Assembly: GCF_027482425.1 (NCBI RefSeq)
Contig: NZ_JAIXWA010000052.1
Location: 1 to 42,392 of the forward strand
DNA from: Flavobacterium sp.
Lineage (GTDB): Bacteria > Bacteroidota > Bacteroidia > Flavobacteriales > Flavobacteriaceae
Length of the DNA: 42,392 bases
Direction of reading: 5' to 3'
In this document: in pieces, positions 8,637 to 17,103 of the stretch
How positions within the stretch are numbered: the stretch's first letter is position 1
How the letters are laid out: every line of letters starts with the position of its first letter
Made by a program: the position numbers and the translations under genes
Notes under the pieces: model-generated
Told to the model about the DNA's origin: nothing
Databases searched by the model: none
Seen by the model: the letters and a program-made list of their open reading frames with translations, nothing else

Positions 8637-9347
8637 TTATTTTTTGTCCAAATAAAAATCTTCGGTGAGTCTACGATAGGCATCGGTATAGTGGTGTCGT
8701 TCTAGTTCTATAACTATGCTGTCGGTGTTGAGGGAACTATTTTCTCGTGAAAAAGCAAGCAGGCTTCGCTTTACAGGGCTTTTGGGAGTGCCTTGAACGT
8801 GGGTGATTTTAAAAGGGTAAAGTTTGTTTTCTCGGGCTAAATCGATGACGCGTTCTTCCTCTTTAGAAGGAATAATAAGCGCAAGTACACCAGTCTCTGA
8901 AAGGAGAATGCCCGCGGCTTCCATTAAATCTTCAAAAGGTAATGATTGATTTTGACGTGCACGATCGCGATTTTCACTGCCAGAGGAAACGATTTCAGCA
9001 TAAAACGGCGGATTGGAAACAATCAAATCGTATTCTTCCTCTTGGAGTTCTTCCATAAAATCGTCTAGCGAGCCATGAAAACAAAACAAACGGTCATTCC
9101 AAGGGGAGTTTTCAAAATTTTCAACGGCTTGTTCAAAAGCATCGGGGTCGATTTCAAGCGCATCAATCTGTTCGGCGGCGCAACGTTGGGCAAGCATCAA
9201 TGCAATGAGCCCGGTGCCTGTTCCGATATCCAAAATTGAAAACGGATGGTGATCCAAAGGCGTCCAAGCGCCCAAGAGTACCCCGTCGGTGCCCACTTTC
9301 ATGGCGCAGCGGTCTTGTTTAATGGTGAATTGTTTAAATTGAAACAT
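8637..9347 (-). CDS. trmN6: tRNA1(Val) (adenine(37)-N6)-methyltransferase
   Basis: A 236-residue SAM-dependent methyltransferase (YfiC/TrmN6 family) that would methylate N6 of A37 in tRNA-Val. The SAM-binding motif DIGTGTG is at 40-46, an acidic motif-II ALEIDPDA at 63-70, and the amino-methylase signature NPPFY at 112-116. The protein starts with FQFKQFTIKQD and carries KVGTDGVLLGAW at 17-28, both typical of the family. Its upstream region is an AT-rich repeat-like sequence next to a four-helix-bundle gene. Confidence 0.9.
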   Translation of the reverse strand: MFQFKQFTIKQDRCAMKVGTDGVLLGAWTPLDHHPFSILDIGTGTGLIALMLAQRCAAEQIDALEIDPDAFEQAVENFENSPWNDRLFCFHGSLDDFMEELQEEEYDLIVSNPPFYAEIVSSGSENRDRARQNQSLPFEDLMEAAGILLSETGVLALIIPSKEEERVIDLARENKLYPFKITHVQGTPKSPVKRSLLAFSRENSSLNTDSIVIELERHHYTDAYRRLTEDFYLDKK

Positions 9348-9379
9348 AGGGGTTAAAATCCAATGTTATAAAATCCAAT

Positions 9380-9440
9380 ATTTTTAAATTCCAAATTCCA
9401 ATAAGGAAATTTCCAAATACCAAAAATGGAGAAATTTCAA
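9380..9440. repeat. AT-rich repeat, downstream side of the S23-like gene
   Basis: AATTCCAAATTCCAA-type sequence (about 9389-9405) with diverged copies up to about 9425. The inverted counterpart TTGGAATTTGGAATT lies at about 9836-9852 on the other side of the four-helix-bundle gene. The pair could mark the edges of an inserted cassette. Confidence 0.45.
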
Positions 9441-9442
9441 AT

Positions 9443-9793
9443 TTAGGTAGAACTTTTGGATATAATCGAGTAAAATATTTTTCTTAATTCATCGGCTTCA
9501 TCCAATAATGAATTAGCGTTTTCAGTACAATCAGGATTCAATTCTTGGAGTAATCGAATCCAATATTTCCATTCTTTTGCTTCTTTTCGGGATACTTTTA
9601 TTCGAAATAAAAAATCTTTATCGCTAAGTTTTTCATTTGCTTCAATATAATTCACCCCCACCGATCCCGATGAACGAACGAGTTGTTTCCCATCTTCTAA
9701 GTTTGAAATTGTTTTGGGAAGTTTTTGAACATTTATCCAACAGTTTTTTGCAAATAAATACGTTCTTTCTTCCAAGTCATAAGGTTTATTCAT
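9443..9793 (-). CDS. Four-helix bundle protein (S23 / 23S rRNA IVP family)
   Basis: A 116-residue all-helical protein of the S23/IVP four-helix-bundle family. It has the usual LVRSSGSVGVNYIEANEKLS segment between the second and third helices and a K-E-WxYWIRLL motif in the third. The family was first seen encoded in intervening sequences of 23S rRNA genes, but here, as often in Bacteroidota, it is an isolated gene between housekeeping genes. Its function is unknown. It is flanked by inverted AT-rich repeats, which fits a small mobile or reshuffled cassette inserted between trmN6 and rimM. Confidence 0.88.
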   Translation of the reverse strand: MNKPYDLEERTYLFAKNCWINVQKLPKTISNLEDGKQLVRSSGSVGVNYIEANEKLSDKDFLFRIKVSRKEAKEWKYWIRLLQELNPDCTENANSLLDEADELRKIFYSIISKSST

Positions 9794-9832
9794 ACAATGG
9801 TTGATTGGCGTTTATAATATTGGTATTTAAGG

Positions 9833-9868
9833 TTTTGGAATTTGGAATTTTTTTATTGGAATTTACTA
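9833..9868. repeat. AT-rich repeat, upstream side of the S23-like gene
   Basis: TTGGAATTTGGAATTTTTTT followed by ATTGGAATTTAC, the inverted form of the sequence at about 9389-9405. Its right edge touches the end of rimM. Confidence 0.45.
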
Positions 9869-10390
9869 CAGGTACAAATCCACCAATCCTTCAGGCGTAT
9901 TGAGTATGATTTTCTTTTGGGCGCGATTTACTTCAATAATGAAATCGTCAATCATGGGAACAAGAATTTGGCGGGTATTCCATTCAATTTCAAAAAGAGG
10001 CTGGGCCGTAGTATCGTTGACGCCTACAATCTCACCTATAGGACCTAAGCGTTGATCTTCAACAGCAAACCCGATAATTTCATGGAAATAAAACTGATTT
10101 CCCTCAAGAGGAGGAAGCGCCGAAAGGGGCAGGTAAACTTCACTACCTAGAATTTCGTCGGCCTCGGCTTCGGTGTCGACGTCTTCAAACTTAACGCGGA
10201 GAAAATCTCCTTTGTGTAGTTGCGCTGTTTCAATAAAAAATGGAACCAGATTTTTGCCTAAATCGACAAAAACTGATTCCATATTTTCATATAATTCAGG
10301 TTGATCCGTGTCTAAATAGAGCAGGACTTCTCCTTTAAAGCTAAATTTTTTTGCGATTTTGCCGAGATAGAAACAGTCTTTCTTACGCAT
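9866..10390 (-). CDS. rimM: Ribosome maturation factor RimM
   Basis: A 174-residue RimM, close to the family length. The N-terminal RimM domain begins with the YLGKIAKKFSFKGEVLL segment, and a C-terminal PRC-barrel follows from about residue 95 (FYFHEIIGFAVED ... ILVPMIDDFIIEVN). RimM binds ribosomal protein S19 and assists maturation of the 30S head. Placement 17 bases downstream of rpsP on the same strand is the classic rpsP-rimM operon. Bases next to its stop belong to the AT-rich repeat of the neighbouring S23-like cassette. Confidence 0.95.
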   Translation of the reverse strand: MRKKDCFYLGKIAKKFSFKGEVLLYLDTDQPELYENMESVFVDLGKNLVPFFIETAQLHKGDFLRVKFEDVDTEAEADEILGSEVYLPLSALPPLEGNQFYFHEIIGFAVEDQRLGPIGEIVGVNDTTAQPLFEIEWNTRQILVPMIDDFIIEVNRAQKKIILNTPEGLVDLYL

Positions 10391-10407
10391 TACCGCTTGA
10401 TAACGAA

Positions 10408-11019
10408 TTAGGCTTCTTCGCTAGTTTCTTCAGCAGCAGGCGCTTCTGGAGCTTCCTCAACCGCAGGAGCTTCTTCTATCGCCACTTCAGCCACTACTTC
10501 TTCAGTAGCTGCTTCAGCTGCTTCTTCCGCAACTTCCTCTGTTGCTTCTTCAGCCTCAGCCGCTTTCAATGCTTCCTCAGCTGCTTTAGCACGTTTTTCG
10601 TTAATTTCTTTTTCAGCTTTCAATGCTTTTGCTTTAGCATCATCTTTCGCTTTAGACAAACCGTCTTTTTTAGCATTAACTTTGTTAGCTTTTTCTTCCA
10701 ACCAAGCGGCTAATTTAGCATCGGCCTGCTCTTGCGTCAAAGCCCCTTTACGAACACCACCATCCAAGTGATGCTTCAACAAAGCTCCTTTATACGATAA
10801 AATAGCACGTGCAGTATCCGTAGGTTGTGCACCATTGTGTAACCACTGAACCGCTTTGTCTAAATGCAATTCTACTGTTGCAGGATTTGTGTTCGGATTG
10901 TAGATTCCAATTTTTTCTAAGAATTTACCATCTCTTTTGGCACGCGCATCGGCGGCTACAATCCAGTAAAAAGGTTTCCCTTTTTTACCATGTCTTTGTA
11001 ATCTAATTTTTACTGACAT
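10408..11019 (-). CDS. rpsP: 30S ribosomal protein S16 with long Ala/Glu-rich tail
   Basis: The first ~85 of 203 residues are a normal S16 (VKIRLQRHGKKGKPFYWIV... GIYNPNT... PTDTARAILSYKG). S16 is an early 30S assembly protein. It continues into a ~115-residue tail, first Lys/Ala-rich helical sequence and then a strongly acidic Ala/Glu/Val low-complexity end. E. coli S16 is 82 residues; tails of this kind are seen in other Bacteroidota. The rimM gene follows in the same operon. A good minus-strand promoter lies at 11068-11094. Confidence 0.95.
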   Translation of the reverse strand: MSVKIRLQRHGKKGKPFYWIVAADARAKRDGKFLEKIGIYNPNTNPATVELHLDKAVQWLHNGAQPTDTARAILSYKGALLKHHLDGGVRKGALTQEQADAKLAAWLEEKANKVNAKKDGLSKAKDDAKAKALKAEKEINEKRAKAAEEALKAAEAEEATEEVAEEAAEAATEEVVAEVAIEEAPAVEEAPEAPAAEETSEEA

Positions 11020-11067
11020 AATCGAATGATTTGTTTATGGGGTACTCGACCCCGGTTATTGAGGGCG

Positions 11068-11094
11068 CAAATATACAAAACATTTTTATTCAAA
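11068..11094 (-). promoter_or_regulatory. Promoter of the rpsP-rimM operon
   Basis: On the minus strand, TTTG (11094-11091) is followed after 15 bases by TATATTTG (11075-11068), a full match to TAnnTTTG. The spacing is slightly short. The leader to the rpsP ATG at 11019 is about 45 bases and contains a small hairpin, GGGGT/ACCCC. Confidence 0.5.
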
Positions 11095-11146
11095 TCACTC
11101 GAGCTTAAAAAAATAGCTTAATCCGATAAAAACCATAAAAAATAGG

Positions 11147-11174
11147 TTGTAATTCCTTAAAAAAGCTATTTTTG
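11147..11174 (+). promoter_or_regulatory. Promoter of the DUF6252-like lipoprotein gene
   Basis: TTG (11147-11149), a 17-base spacer and TATTTTTG (11167-11174) match the Bacteroidota -33/-7 pattern. The ATG at 11203 follows 28 bases after the box. Confidence 0.55.
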
Positions 11175-11202
11175 TACTACAAATACCGATATTATTACGT
11201 AC

Positions 11203-11955
11203 ATGAAAAAATTTATTGCCCTATTTCTAGTTGTGTTGACTTTTTCTTCTTGTTCGGAAGAAGTTAAATTTAACGATCCAGGTTTTCAAGCCTATCGCGA
11301 CGGGATTTTATTTCGAGGAATTGATGTAAAAGCCTATAAATCAGCCTCTACCAACGCCATTCGTTTTGTAGCGTTGGCCGAAGACGAAGAGGTGGAATTG
11401 CGCGTAGCGAATGGAAATCCTGGTACGTATTTTTTTGGTACTTCCAACCCAGGGATAAAAGCGCTTTATAATTCCTCATTCAACGACATTGAATTGGCGT
11501 ATGAAACGAAAATTATCAACGGGCCTGTTGCCAATATTGCTTCAGGGATCGTAGCAGGTGGTTCAGGATATGCTTCCAATTGTACTACGGTAGGGGGGGT
11601 AACAACCTGCAGTGGTTCTTATCCCACTACAGGTGGGAGTGGGAGCGGACTCACGGTTTCATTGTCAACTAATGCCGCAGGAGCTATAACTGCAGCCCGT
11701 GTAGCGTCACCCGGTAATGGGTATAAAGCGGGCGATGTGATCACCGTAGTAGGAGGTAATGGACTTGGGCGCGTTCGCGTACTTAATGTGGAAGGTAGCA
11801 ATGGTGAAATAAAGATTACTCAAAATACTGGAACTACAATTTCGGGTGAATTTAAATTTAATGCAGTGCAAACCTCGACCAATCCGTTGGGCGGTGATTT
11901 GGTGAATTTCCAATACGGTACTTTTTATCAAGTACCCATTTTCCCAGAACCTTAA
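11203..11955 (+). CDS. Lipoprotein, DUF6252-like, with an internal Gly/Ser-rich module
   Basis: A 250-residue predicted lipoprotein (leader MKKFIALFLVVLTFSSC, lipid-bearing C17). Residues 25-105 and the C-terminal 45 (ISGEFKFNAVQ...NFQYGTFYQVP) resemble small DUF6252-type Bacteroidota lipoproteins with a beta-sandwich. Between them, at about 110-195, lies a Gly/Ser/Thr-rich stretch with two GSGY/GNGY turns (VAGGSGYAS, SPGNGYKAGDVITVVGGNG). That pattern is more usual in phage and other repetitive structural proteins, which suggests a domain insertion. It is probably on the cell surface or periplasmic. A terminator follows, so it is not co-transcribed with dnaE. Confidence 0.75.
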   Translation: MKKFIALFLVVLTFSSCSEEVKFNDPGFQAYRDGILFRGIDVKAYKSASTNAIRFVALAEDEEVELRVANGNPGTYFFGTSNPGIKALYNSSFNDIELAYETKIINGPVANIASGIVAGGSGYASNCTTVGGVTTCSGSYPTTGGSGSGLTVSLSTNAAGAITAARVASPGNGYKAGDVITVVGGNGLGRVRVLNVEGSNGEIKITQNTGTTISGEFKFNAVQTSTNPLGGDLVNFQYGTFYQVPIFPEP

Positions 11956-11981
11956 GCGATTTAAATAAATACGATTACATG

Positions 11982-12010
11982 AAAGCTGTCTCACCAAAGA
12001 CAGCTTTTTT
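11982..12010 (+). terminator. Intrinsic terminator
   Basis: AAGCTGTCT (11983-11991) pairs with AGACAGCTT (11998-12006) around a 6-base loop and is followed by a T-run. It closes the lipoprotein transcript before the dnaE promoter. Confidence 0.8.
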
Positions 12011-12025
12011 GTTGATAACTATTCC

Positions 12026-12056
12026 TTGAATCTTCTAGTGCGAAAGTGTATTTTTG
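12026..12056 (+). promoter_or_regulatory. dnaE promoter
   Basis: TTG (12026-12028), a 20-base spacer and TATTTTTG (12049-12056) match TTG-N19-TAnnTTTG well. The predicted start of transcription is about 35 bases before the dnaE ATG at 12097. Confidence 0.6.
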
Positions 12057-12096
12057 AAACGTAAGCCAATGTGTTTTTCCACTTGAAAAAGCGACT

Positions 12097-15000
12097 ATGT
12101 ATTTAATTTTTGATACCGAAACTACGGGATTACCGCGCAATTGGGCAGCGCCTATTACCGATACCGACAATTGGCCAAGAGCGGTGCAAATTGCTTGGCA
12201 ATTGCATGATGAATGGGGAAATCTCATCGATAATCAGGATTATTTGGTGATTCCAGAAGGATATGATATTCCATACGATGCCGAACGTGTCCATGGTATA
12301 TCGACCGATTTGGCCCATAAATATGGGGTAGAGTTACGCGAAATGCTGCAGAAATTCAATGCCGCACTGGCCCAAACCAAATTTATAGTAGGGCAAAACG
12401 TTGGTTTTGATGTCAATATTATGGGGTGCGAGTTTTATCGCGCTGGAATTCCCACGGCATTATCCCAACTTCCCGTTTTGGATACTTGTACTGAGGTTAC
12501 CGCAGGTTTGCTGCAACTTCCTGGCGGTCGCGGTGGACGTTATAAGCTGCCCACGCTAACCGAGTTACACGAATACCTTTTTGGAGAACCTTTTGGAGAA
12601 GCGCACAATGCCACCGCCGACGTCGAAGCGACAACCCGCTGTTTTTTGGAGTTGATTCGACGGGAAATTTTCACCAAAACCGAACTCGGTGTTACGCCCG
12701 ACTATTTTCAGCAATTTAAATCGCGAAATCCTCAGCCCATTCCACCGATTGGCTTGACCCATTTGAACCTGAAAAAAGAATCAGAGGAACTTCGCAAGAA
12801 AGCAAATACCGCCCAAGCCGCACCAATTTCTCATCAAGATATCGCCCAAGGTCAGGCTGAAATGGCGACGGTAGACTTTGTGCATTTGCATAACCACACC
12901 CAATTTTCGGTGTTACAATCGACCATTTCGGTAAAAGATATGGTACAAGCGGCCGTACAACACAAAATGCCTGCCGTGGCGATGACCGATATCGGAAATA
13001 TGATGGGGGCCTTTCACTTTGTTCGGGATGTTATGGCGCATAATAAAACAGCCAAACAAAAAAATGAACAAGCGCTTGAAGCGGGGGAAACGCCAACAGA
13101 AGCTGAACTCAAACCCATTGTAGGGTGCGAGTTTAATGTGTGTGACAATCATAAAGATCGATCCCGAAAGGACAATGGGTATCAAGTGGTTTTTTTAGCC
13201 AAAAACAAACGCGGGTACCATAATCTGGCAAAAATGGCGTCTATCGCTTATACCGCAGGTTTTTATTATGTCCCTCGAATAGATAAAGAAATAATTCAGC
13301 AATACAAAGAGGATATTATTGTACTCACAGGAAGTTTGTATGGGGAAGTGCCTAGCAAAATCTTAAACGTTGGGTTGCATCAAGCCGAAGAAGCCTTACT
13401 CTGGTGGAAAGCCCAGTTTGGAGCAGATTTGTATATCGAACTCATGCGGCACCATCAAGAGGATGAAAATCGCGTGAACAGTGCGTTAATTGATCTTTCT
13501 CGCAAGCACCACATTAAAACCGTGGCAACGAATAATGTTTTTTATGTAAAAAAAGAAGACGCTAATGCCCACGATATTCTCTTGTGTGTGCGCGATGGGG
13601 AAAAGCAATCCACTCCTATTGGACGCGGCCGTGGCTACCGATTTGGATTACCCAATCAAGAGTACTATTTCAAGTCGGGCGAGGAAATGAAGCAGTTGTT
13701 TGCCGATTTTCCCGAGGCTATCACCAATATTGCAGAGGTAGTTGATAAAATTGAAATTTACGACCTAGCCCGTGAAGTACTTTTGCCCAAATTTGAAATC
13801 CCTACGAAATTTGAAGACCCCCTAGATACAGAAGATGGCGGCAAACGAGAGGAAAATAATTATTTGCGTTTTTTAACCTATAAAGGAGCCGAAAAACGGT
13901 ATCCAGAACTTACCGAAGAAATTCGCGATCGCCTCGATTTTGAGTTGGCGACGATCGAACGAACGGGTTATCCCGGGTACTTTTTGATCGTACAGGATTT
14001 CATCGCCGAAGCCCGAAATATGGGTGTTTCTGTTGGGCCAGGTCGTGGGTCTGCAGCGGGAAGTGCTGTGGCCTATTGCTTAGGAATTACCAATATCGAT
14101 CCTATCGAATACGATTTACTTTTTGAGCGTTTCTTAAATCCCGATCGGGTGTCCATGCCCGATATCGATATTGATTTTGATGATGAAGGACGAAGTAAAG
14201 TCATGGATTATGTGATCCAAAAATACGGTTCCAATCAGGTGGCACAAATCATTACCTACGGGACCATGGCTGCCAAGTCGTCGGTGCGCGATACCGCTCG
14301 AGTACTAGATTTGCCGTTATTTGAAGCGGATAAAATTGCCAAACTGATTCCGAATAACCTGAATTTGGCTAAGATTTTTTCCTTGGAAAATGACAAACTC
14401 AAGGCCGCTTTACGCGCGGATGAATTTGATAAAGTCAAGGAACTTATTGAATTGGCCAATGGGGGTGATTTGAGTTCCGAAACCATCCAACAGGCGAAAG
14501 TATTGGAGGGAAATTTAAGAAATACAGGAATTCATGCTTGTGGAGTAATCATCACCCCAAGCGATATCACCGATTATGTTCCCGTGGCGACAGCCAAGGA
14601 TTCAGAACTGTTTGTGACTCAATTTGACAACTCGGTGGTGGAAAGTGCAGGGTTGTTGAAAATGGACTTCTTGGGGTTGAAGACCTTGACTCTTATTAAA
14701 GATACCTGTAAATTAGTGAAATACCGTATGGGCATTGAATTGGACCCAGATGCTTTCCCGATTGATGATATCAAAACCTATGAGTTGTTCCAACGTGGGG
14801 AAACGGTGGGGATTTTCCAATACGAATCGCCTGGAATGCAAAAGTATATGAAGGAATTGAAGCCCACGGTTTTTGGGGATTTGATTGCGATGAATGCACT
14901 GTATCGTCCGGGACCTTTGGAGTACATTCCTTCGTTTATTCGACGTAAAAATGGGGAAGAGCCGATTACATACGACTTAGATGCCTGTGAAGAATATTTG

Positions 15001-16605
15001 AAAGAAACCTACGGAATTACCGTTTACCAAGAGCAGGTAATGTTGTTGTCCCAAAAGCTGGCCAACTTCTCGAAAGGGGACGCCGACGTTTTGCGGAAAG
15101 CAATGGGTAAAAAACAAAAAGATGTTTTGGATAAAATGAAATCCAAGTTCATCGACCAAGCAGTGGCCAACGGACATAATGCGGAAAAACTAGATAAAAT
15201 TTGGAAAGACTGGGAAGCGTTTGCGAGTTATGCCTTCAACAAATCGCACTCCACCTGTTATGCCTGGGTCGCCTATCAAACGGCCTATCTCAAAGCCCAT
15301 TATCCAGCCGAATATATGGCGGCAGTTCTTTCCAACAACATGAATGATATCAAACAAGTTTCGTTCTTTATGGAAGAGTGTAAGCGCATGGGCTTGAAGG
15401 TATTGGGTCCCGATGTGAACGAATCTTTCTATAAATTCACCGTAAACGAAGACTATGCTGTACGTTTTGGAATGGGTGCGATTAAAGGTGTGGGGCAAGG
15501 GGCTGTCGATACGATAGTGGCACAACGAAAAGACGGGAAATACCGCTCTATTTTTGATTTGGCAAAACGAATCGACTTGCGTGCGGCTAATAAGAAAGCC
15601 TTTGAAAATTTAGCCTTGGCGGGAGGATTCGATGGCTTTGAATCGACCCATCGTGCCCAATATTTTCACCATGATGGTGATGGAATTACCTTTTTGGAAA
15701 AAGCGATTCGATACGGAGCGAAGTTTCAAGAAAACGAAAATTCAGCGCAAGTCAGTCTTTTTGGCGAAGCGAGTGAAATTCAAATTGCCGAACCCCAAAT
15801 TCCGCCTTGTGAGGAATGGACCACCATGGCTAAGTTGGCCCGTGAAAAAGAGGTCGTCGGGATATACATTTCGGGCCATCCGCTCGATGATTATCGTTTT
15901 GAAATGAAGTATTTCTGTAATGTACGCTTGGAACATTTGAAGCAGCTCGACCCATTGGTCAATAAAACGATAACCTTTGGGGGGATTGTGGCCAATGTTC
16001 AGTTTAAAACGGGGAAAAACGGAAAAGATTGGGCTATGTTTACCTTGGAAGGGTATGACGAAAACCATGAGTTTCGCATTTTTGACGAGGACTATTTGAA
16101 ATTCCGCCACTTTTTAGTCAACAATCAGTTTGTGTTTTTTAAAGTGCTGATTCGAGAGGGCTGGGTAAATCGGGAGACAGGAAAAAAATCAGATCCCCGA
16201 ATTACCTTCCAAGATGCCAAATTATTGGCCGATGTACTGCCTACGTTTGCCAAAAAGCTGGTCATACAAATGAACATCCAAGAGTTGCATCAAGCGATGA
16301 TCGCCCAATTGGCTTCCTTATTTCAAGCGCATAAAGGCGAACATCCAATAAGCTTTGAGGTGTTGGAAATTGAACGGGTGAAAAAGAAAGCAGAAGCCCT
16401 CATCAAATCGGTAGAAGCACCCGCAGTTGAGGGTGATGAAACGTTGGAGGACAGCGAGGCCTTTGTGGATGAATTACCAGCCGATACCGAGGAAGTTCGC
16501 GTAGTCACCCATTTGGCCATGCCTAGCCGTAAAGTGAAAATTAAAATATCCAGTGAATTGTTGAGTGAATTAGAAAAAATGCAACTCAACTTTAAATTGA
16601 ATTAG
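12097..16605 (+). CDS. dnaE: DNA polymerase III alpha subunit with fused N-terminal 3'-5' exonuclease
   Basis: A 1502-residue replicative polymerase, about 340 longer than E. coli DnaE. Residues 1-200 are a DEDDh exonuclease with D6 and E8 (DTETTGL), D105 (NVGFD), H170 and D175 (HNATAD), the set used for proofreading by epsilon subunits. The PHP domain begins with HLHNH at 263-267. The polymerase core has PGRGSAAGSAVAYCLGIT and catalytic Asp residues D691 and D693 (PDIDIDF) and D857 (MDFLG). An OB-fold lies at about 1290-1330 (TFGGIVANVQFKT). The exonuclease precedes the PHP domain, unlike PolC, where it is inserted inside it. Proofreading may therefore be built into the main polymerase. Confidence 0.96.
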   Translation: MYLIFDTETTGLPRNWAAPITDTDNWPRAVQIAWQLHDEWGNLIDNQDYLVIPEGYDIPYDAERVHGISTDLAHKYGVELREMLQKFNAALAQTKFIVGQNVGFDVNIMGCEFYRAGIPTALSQLPVLDTCTEVTAGLLQLPGGRGGRYKLPTLTELHEYLFGEPFGEAHNATADVEATTRCFLELIRREIFTKTELGVTPDYFQQFKSRNPQPIPPIGLTHLNLKKESEELRKKANTAQAAPISHQDIAQGQAEMATVDFVHLHNHTQFSVLQSTISVKDMVQAAVQHKMPAVAMTDIGNMMGAFHFVRDVMAHNKTAKQKNEQALEAGETPTEAELKPIVGCEFNVCDNHKDRSRKDNGYQVVFLAKNKRGYHNLAKMASIAYTAGFYYVPRIDKEIIQQYKEDIIVLTGSLYGEVPSKILNVGLHQAEEALLWWKAQFGADLYIELMRHHQEDENRVNSALIDLSRKHHIKTVATNNVFYVKKEDANAHDILLCVRDGEKQSTPIGRGRGYRFGLPNQEYYFKSGEEMKQLFADFPEAITNIAEVVDKIEIYDLAREVLLPKFEIPTKFEDPLDTEDGGKREENNYLRFLTYKGAEKRYPELTEEIRDRLDFELATIERTGYPGYFLIVQDFIAEARNMGVSVGPGRGSAAGSAVAYCLGITNIDPIEYDLLFERFLNPDRVSMPDIDIDFDDEGRSKVMDYVIQKYGSNQVAQIITYGTMAAKSSVRDTARVLDLPLFEADKIAKLIPNNLNLAKIFSLENDKLKAALRADEFDKVKELIELANGGDLSSETIQQAKVLEGNLRNTGIHACGVIITPSDITDYVPVATAKDSELFVTQFDNSVVESAGLLKMDFLGLKTLTLIKDTCKLVKYRMGIELDPDAFPIDDIKTYELFQRGETVGIFQYESPGMQKYMKELKPTVFGDLIAMNALYRPGPLEYIPSFIRRKNGEEPITYDLDACEEYLKETYGITVYQEQVMLLSQKLANFSKGDADVLRKAMGKKQKDVLDKMKSKFIDQAVANGHNAEKLDKIWKDWEAFASYAFNKSHSTCYAWVAYQTAYLKAHYPAEYMAAVLSNNMNDIKQVSFFMEECKRMGLKVLGPDVNESFYKFTVNEDYAVRFGMGAIKGVGQGAVDTIVAQRKDGKYRSIFDLAKRIDLRAANKKAFENLALAGGFDGFESTHRAQYFHHDGDGITFLEKAIRYGAKFQENENSAQVSLFGEASEIQIAEPQIPPCEEWTTMAKLAREKEVVGIYISGHPLDDYRFEMKYFCNVRLEHLKQLDPLVNKTITFGGIVANVQFKTGKNGKDWAMFTLEGYDENHEFRIFDEDYLKFRHFLVNNQFVFFKVLIREGWVNRETGKKSDPRITFQDAKLLADVLPTFAKKLVIQMNIQELHQAMIAQLASLFQAHKGEHPISFEVLEIERVKKKAEALIKSVEAPAVEGDETLEDSEAFVDELPADTEEVRVVTHLAMPSRKVKIKISSELLSELEKMQLNFKLN

Positions 16606-16674
16606 TATTGTTTTCACCAATTAAAAAATAACTAAAAGTAATCTTAATGTCGATGGCAGGGTCATAGATTTGGT

Positions 16675-16682
16675 TATCTTTG
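16675..16682 (+). promoter_or_regulatory. -7 box upstream of trxA
   Basis: TATCTTTG matches TAnnTTTG and lies 38 bases before the thioredoxin ATG. No clear TTG was seen at the expected -33 position. Confidence 0.4.
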
Positions 16683-16720
16683 TGTTTTAAAAATAAATAC
16701 ATAACTTAAATAAATATATC

Positions 16721-17038
16721 ATGGCATTAGCAATTACCGATGCTACCTTTGAAGAAGTAGTATTGCAATCTGATAAACCGGTTTTGGTTGATTTTTGGGC
16801 AGCTTGGTGCGGTCCGTGTCGTATGGTGGGTCCGGTAATCGATGAAATCTCATCTGAGTATGAGGGCAAAGCCGTGGTTGGCAAAGTCGATGTAGACGCC
16901 AATCAAGAGTTTGCTGCCAAGTACGGCGTACGAAATATTCCCACCGTTTTGGTGTTCCAAAATGGGGAAGTAGTAGGAAGACAAGTAGGAGTTGCTCCGA
17001 AGCAAACCTACACCGATGCAATCGATGCGTTGTTATAA
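16721..17038 (+). CDS. trxA: Thioredoxin
   Basis: A 105-residue cytoplasmic thioredoxin with the WCGPC active site (C30, C33), a buried Asp in VLVDFWA, and the cis-Pro segment IPT in the second half. It reduces protein disulphides and is recycled by thioredoxin reductase. Its own -7 box and a strong terminator indicate a single-gene transcript between dnaE and the DUF58 gene. The length and motif are entirely standard. Confidence 0.96.
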   Translation: MALAITDATFEEVVLQSDKPVLVDFWAAWCGPCRMVGPVIDEISSEYEGKAVVGKVDVDANQEFAAKYGVRNIPTVLVFQNGEVVGRQVGVAPKQTYTDAIDALL

Positions 17039-17060
17039 CGGATATACGAAAGTGAATGAA

Positions 17061-17092
17061 AAAGCCCGATGTTTACGTCGGGCTTTTTTTTA
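17061..17092 (+). terminator. trxA terminator
   Basis: AAAGCCCGA (17061-17069) pairs with TCGGGCTTT (17078-17086), followed by a long T-run. The -7 box of the next gene starts inside its tail at 17092. Confidence 0.85.
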
Positions 17093-17099
17093 TCTTTGA
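17092..17099 (+). promoter_or_regulatory. -7 box giving a probably leaderless DUF58 mRNA
   Basis: TATCTTTG lies only 4 bases before the ATG at 17104, and a TTTAC sequence about 17 bases upstream may act as the -33 element. Transcription would begin at or next to the start codon. This excludes the longer in-frame start at 17056, which lies upstream of the terminator stem and promoter. Confidence 0.5.
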
Positions 17100-17103
17100 A
17101 CGT

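Noticed and set aside
10351..10713. 120-codon plus-strand frame very rich in Phe and Ser
   Set aside because: It is the antisense shadow of the Ala/Glu-rich tail of ribosomal protein S16.
17056..17103. Upstream ATG for the DUF58 gene
   Set aside because: It precedes the trxA terminator stem and the gene's own -7 box, and the added residues are encoded by that hairpin.
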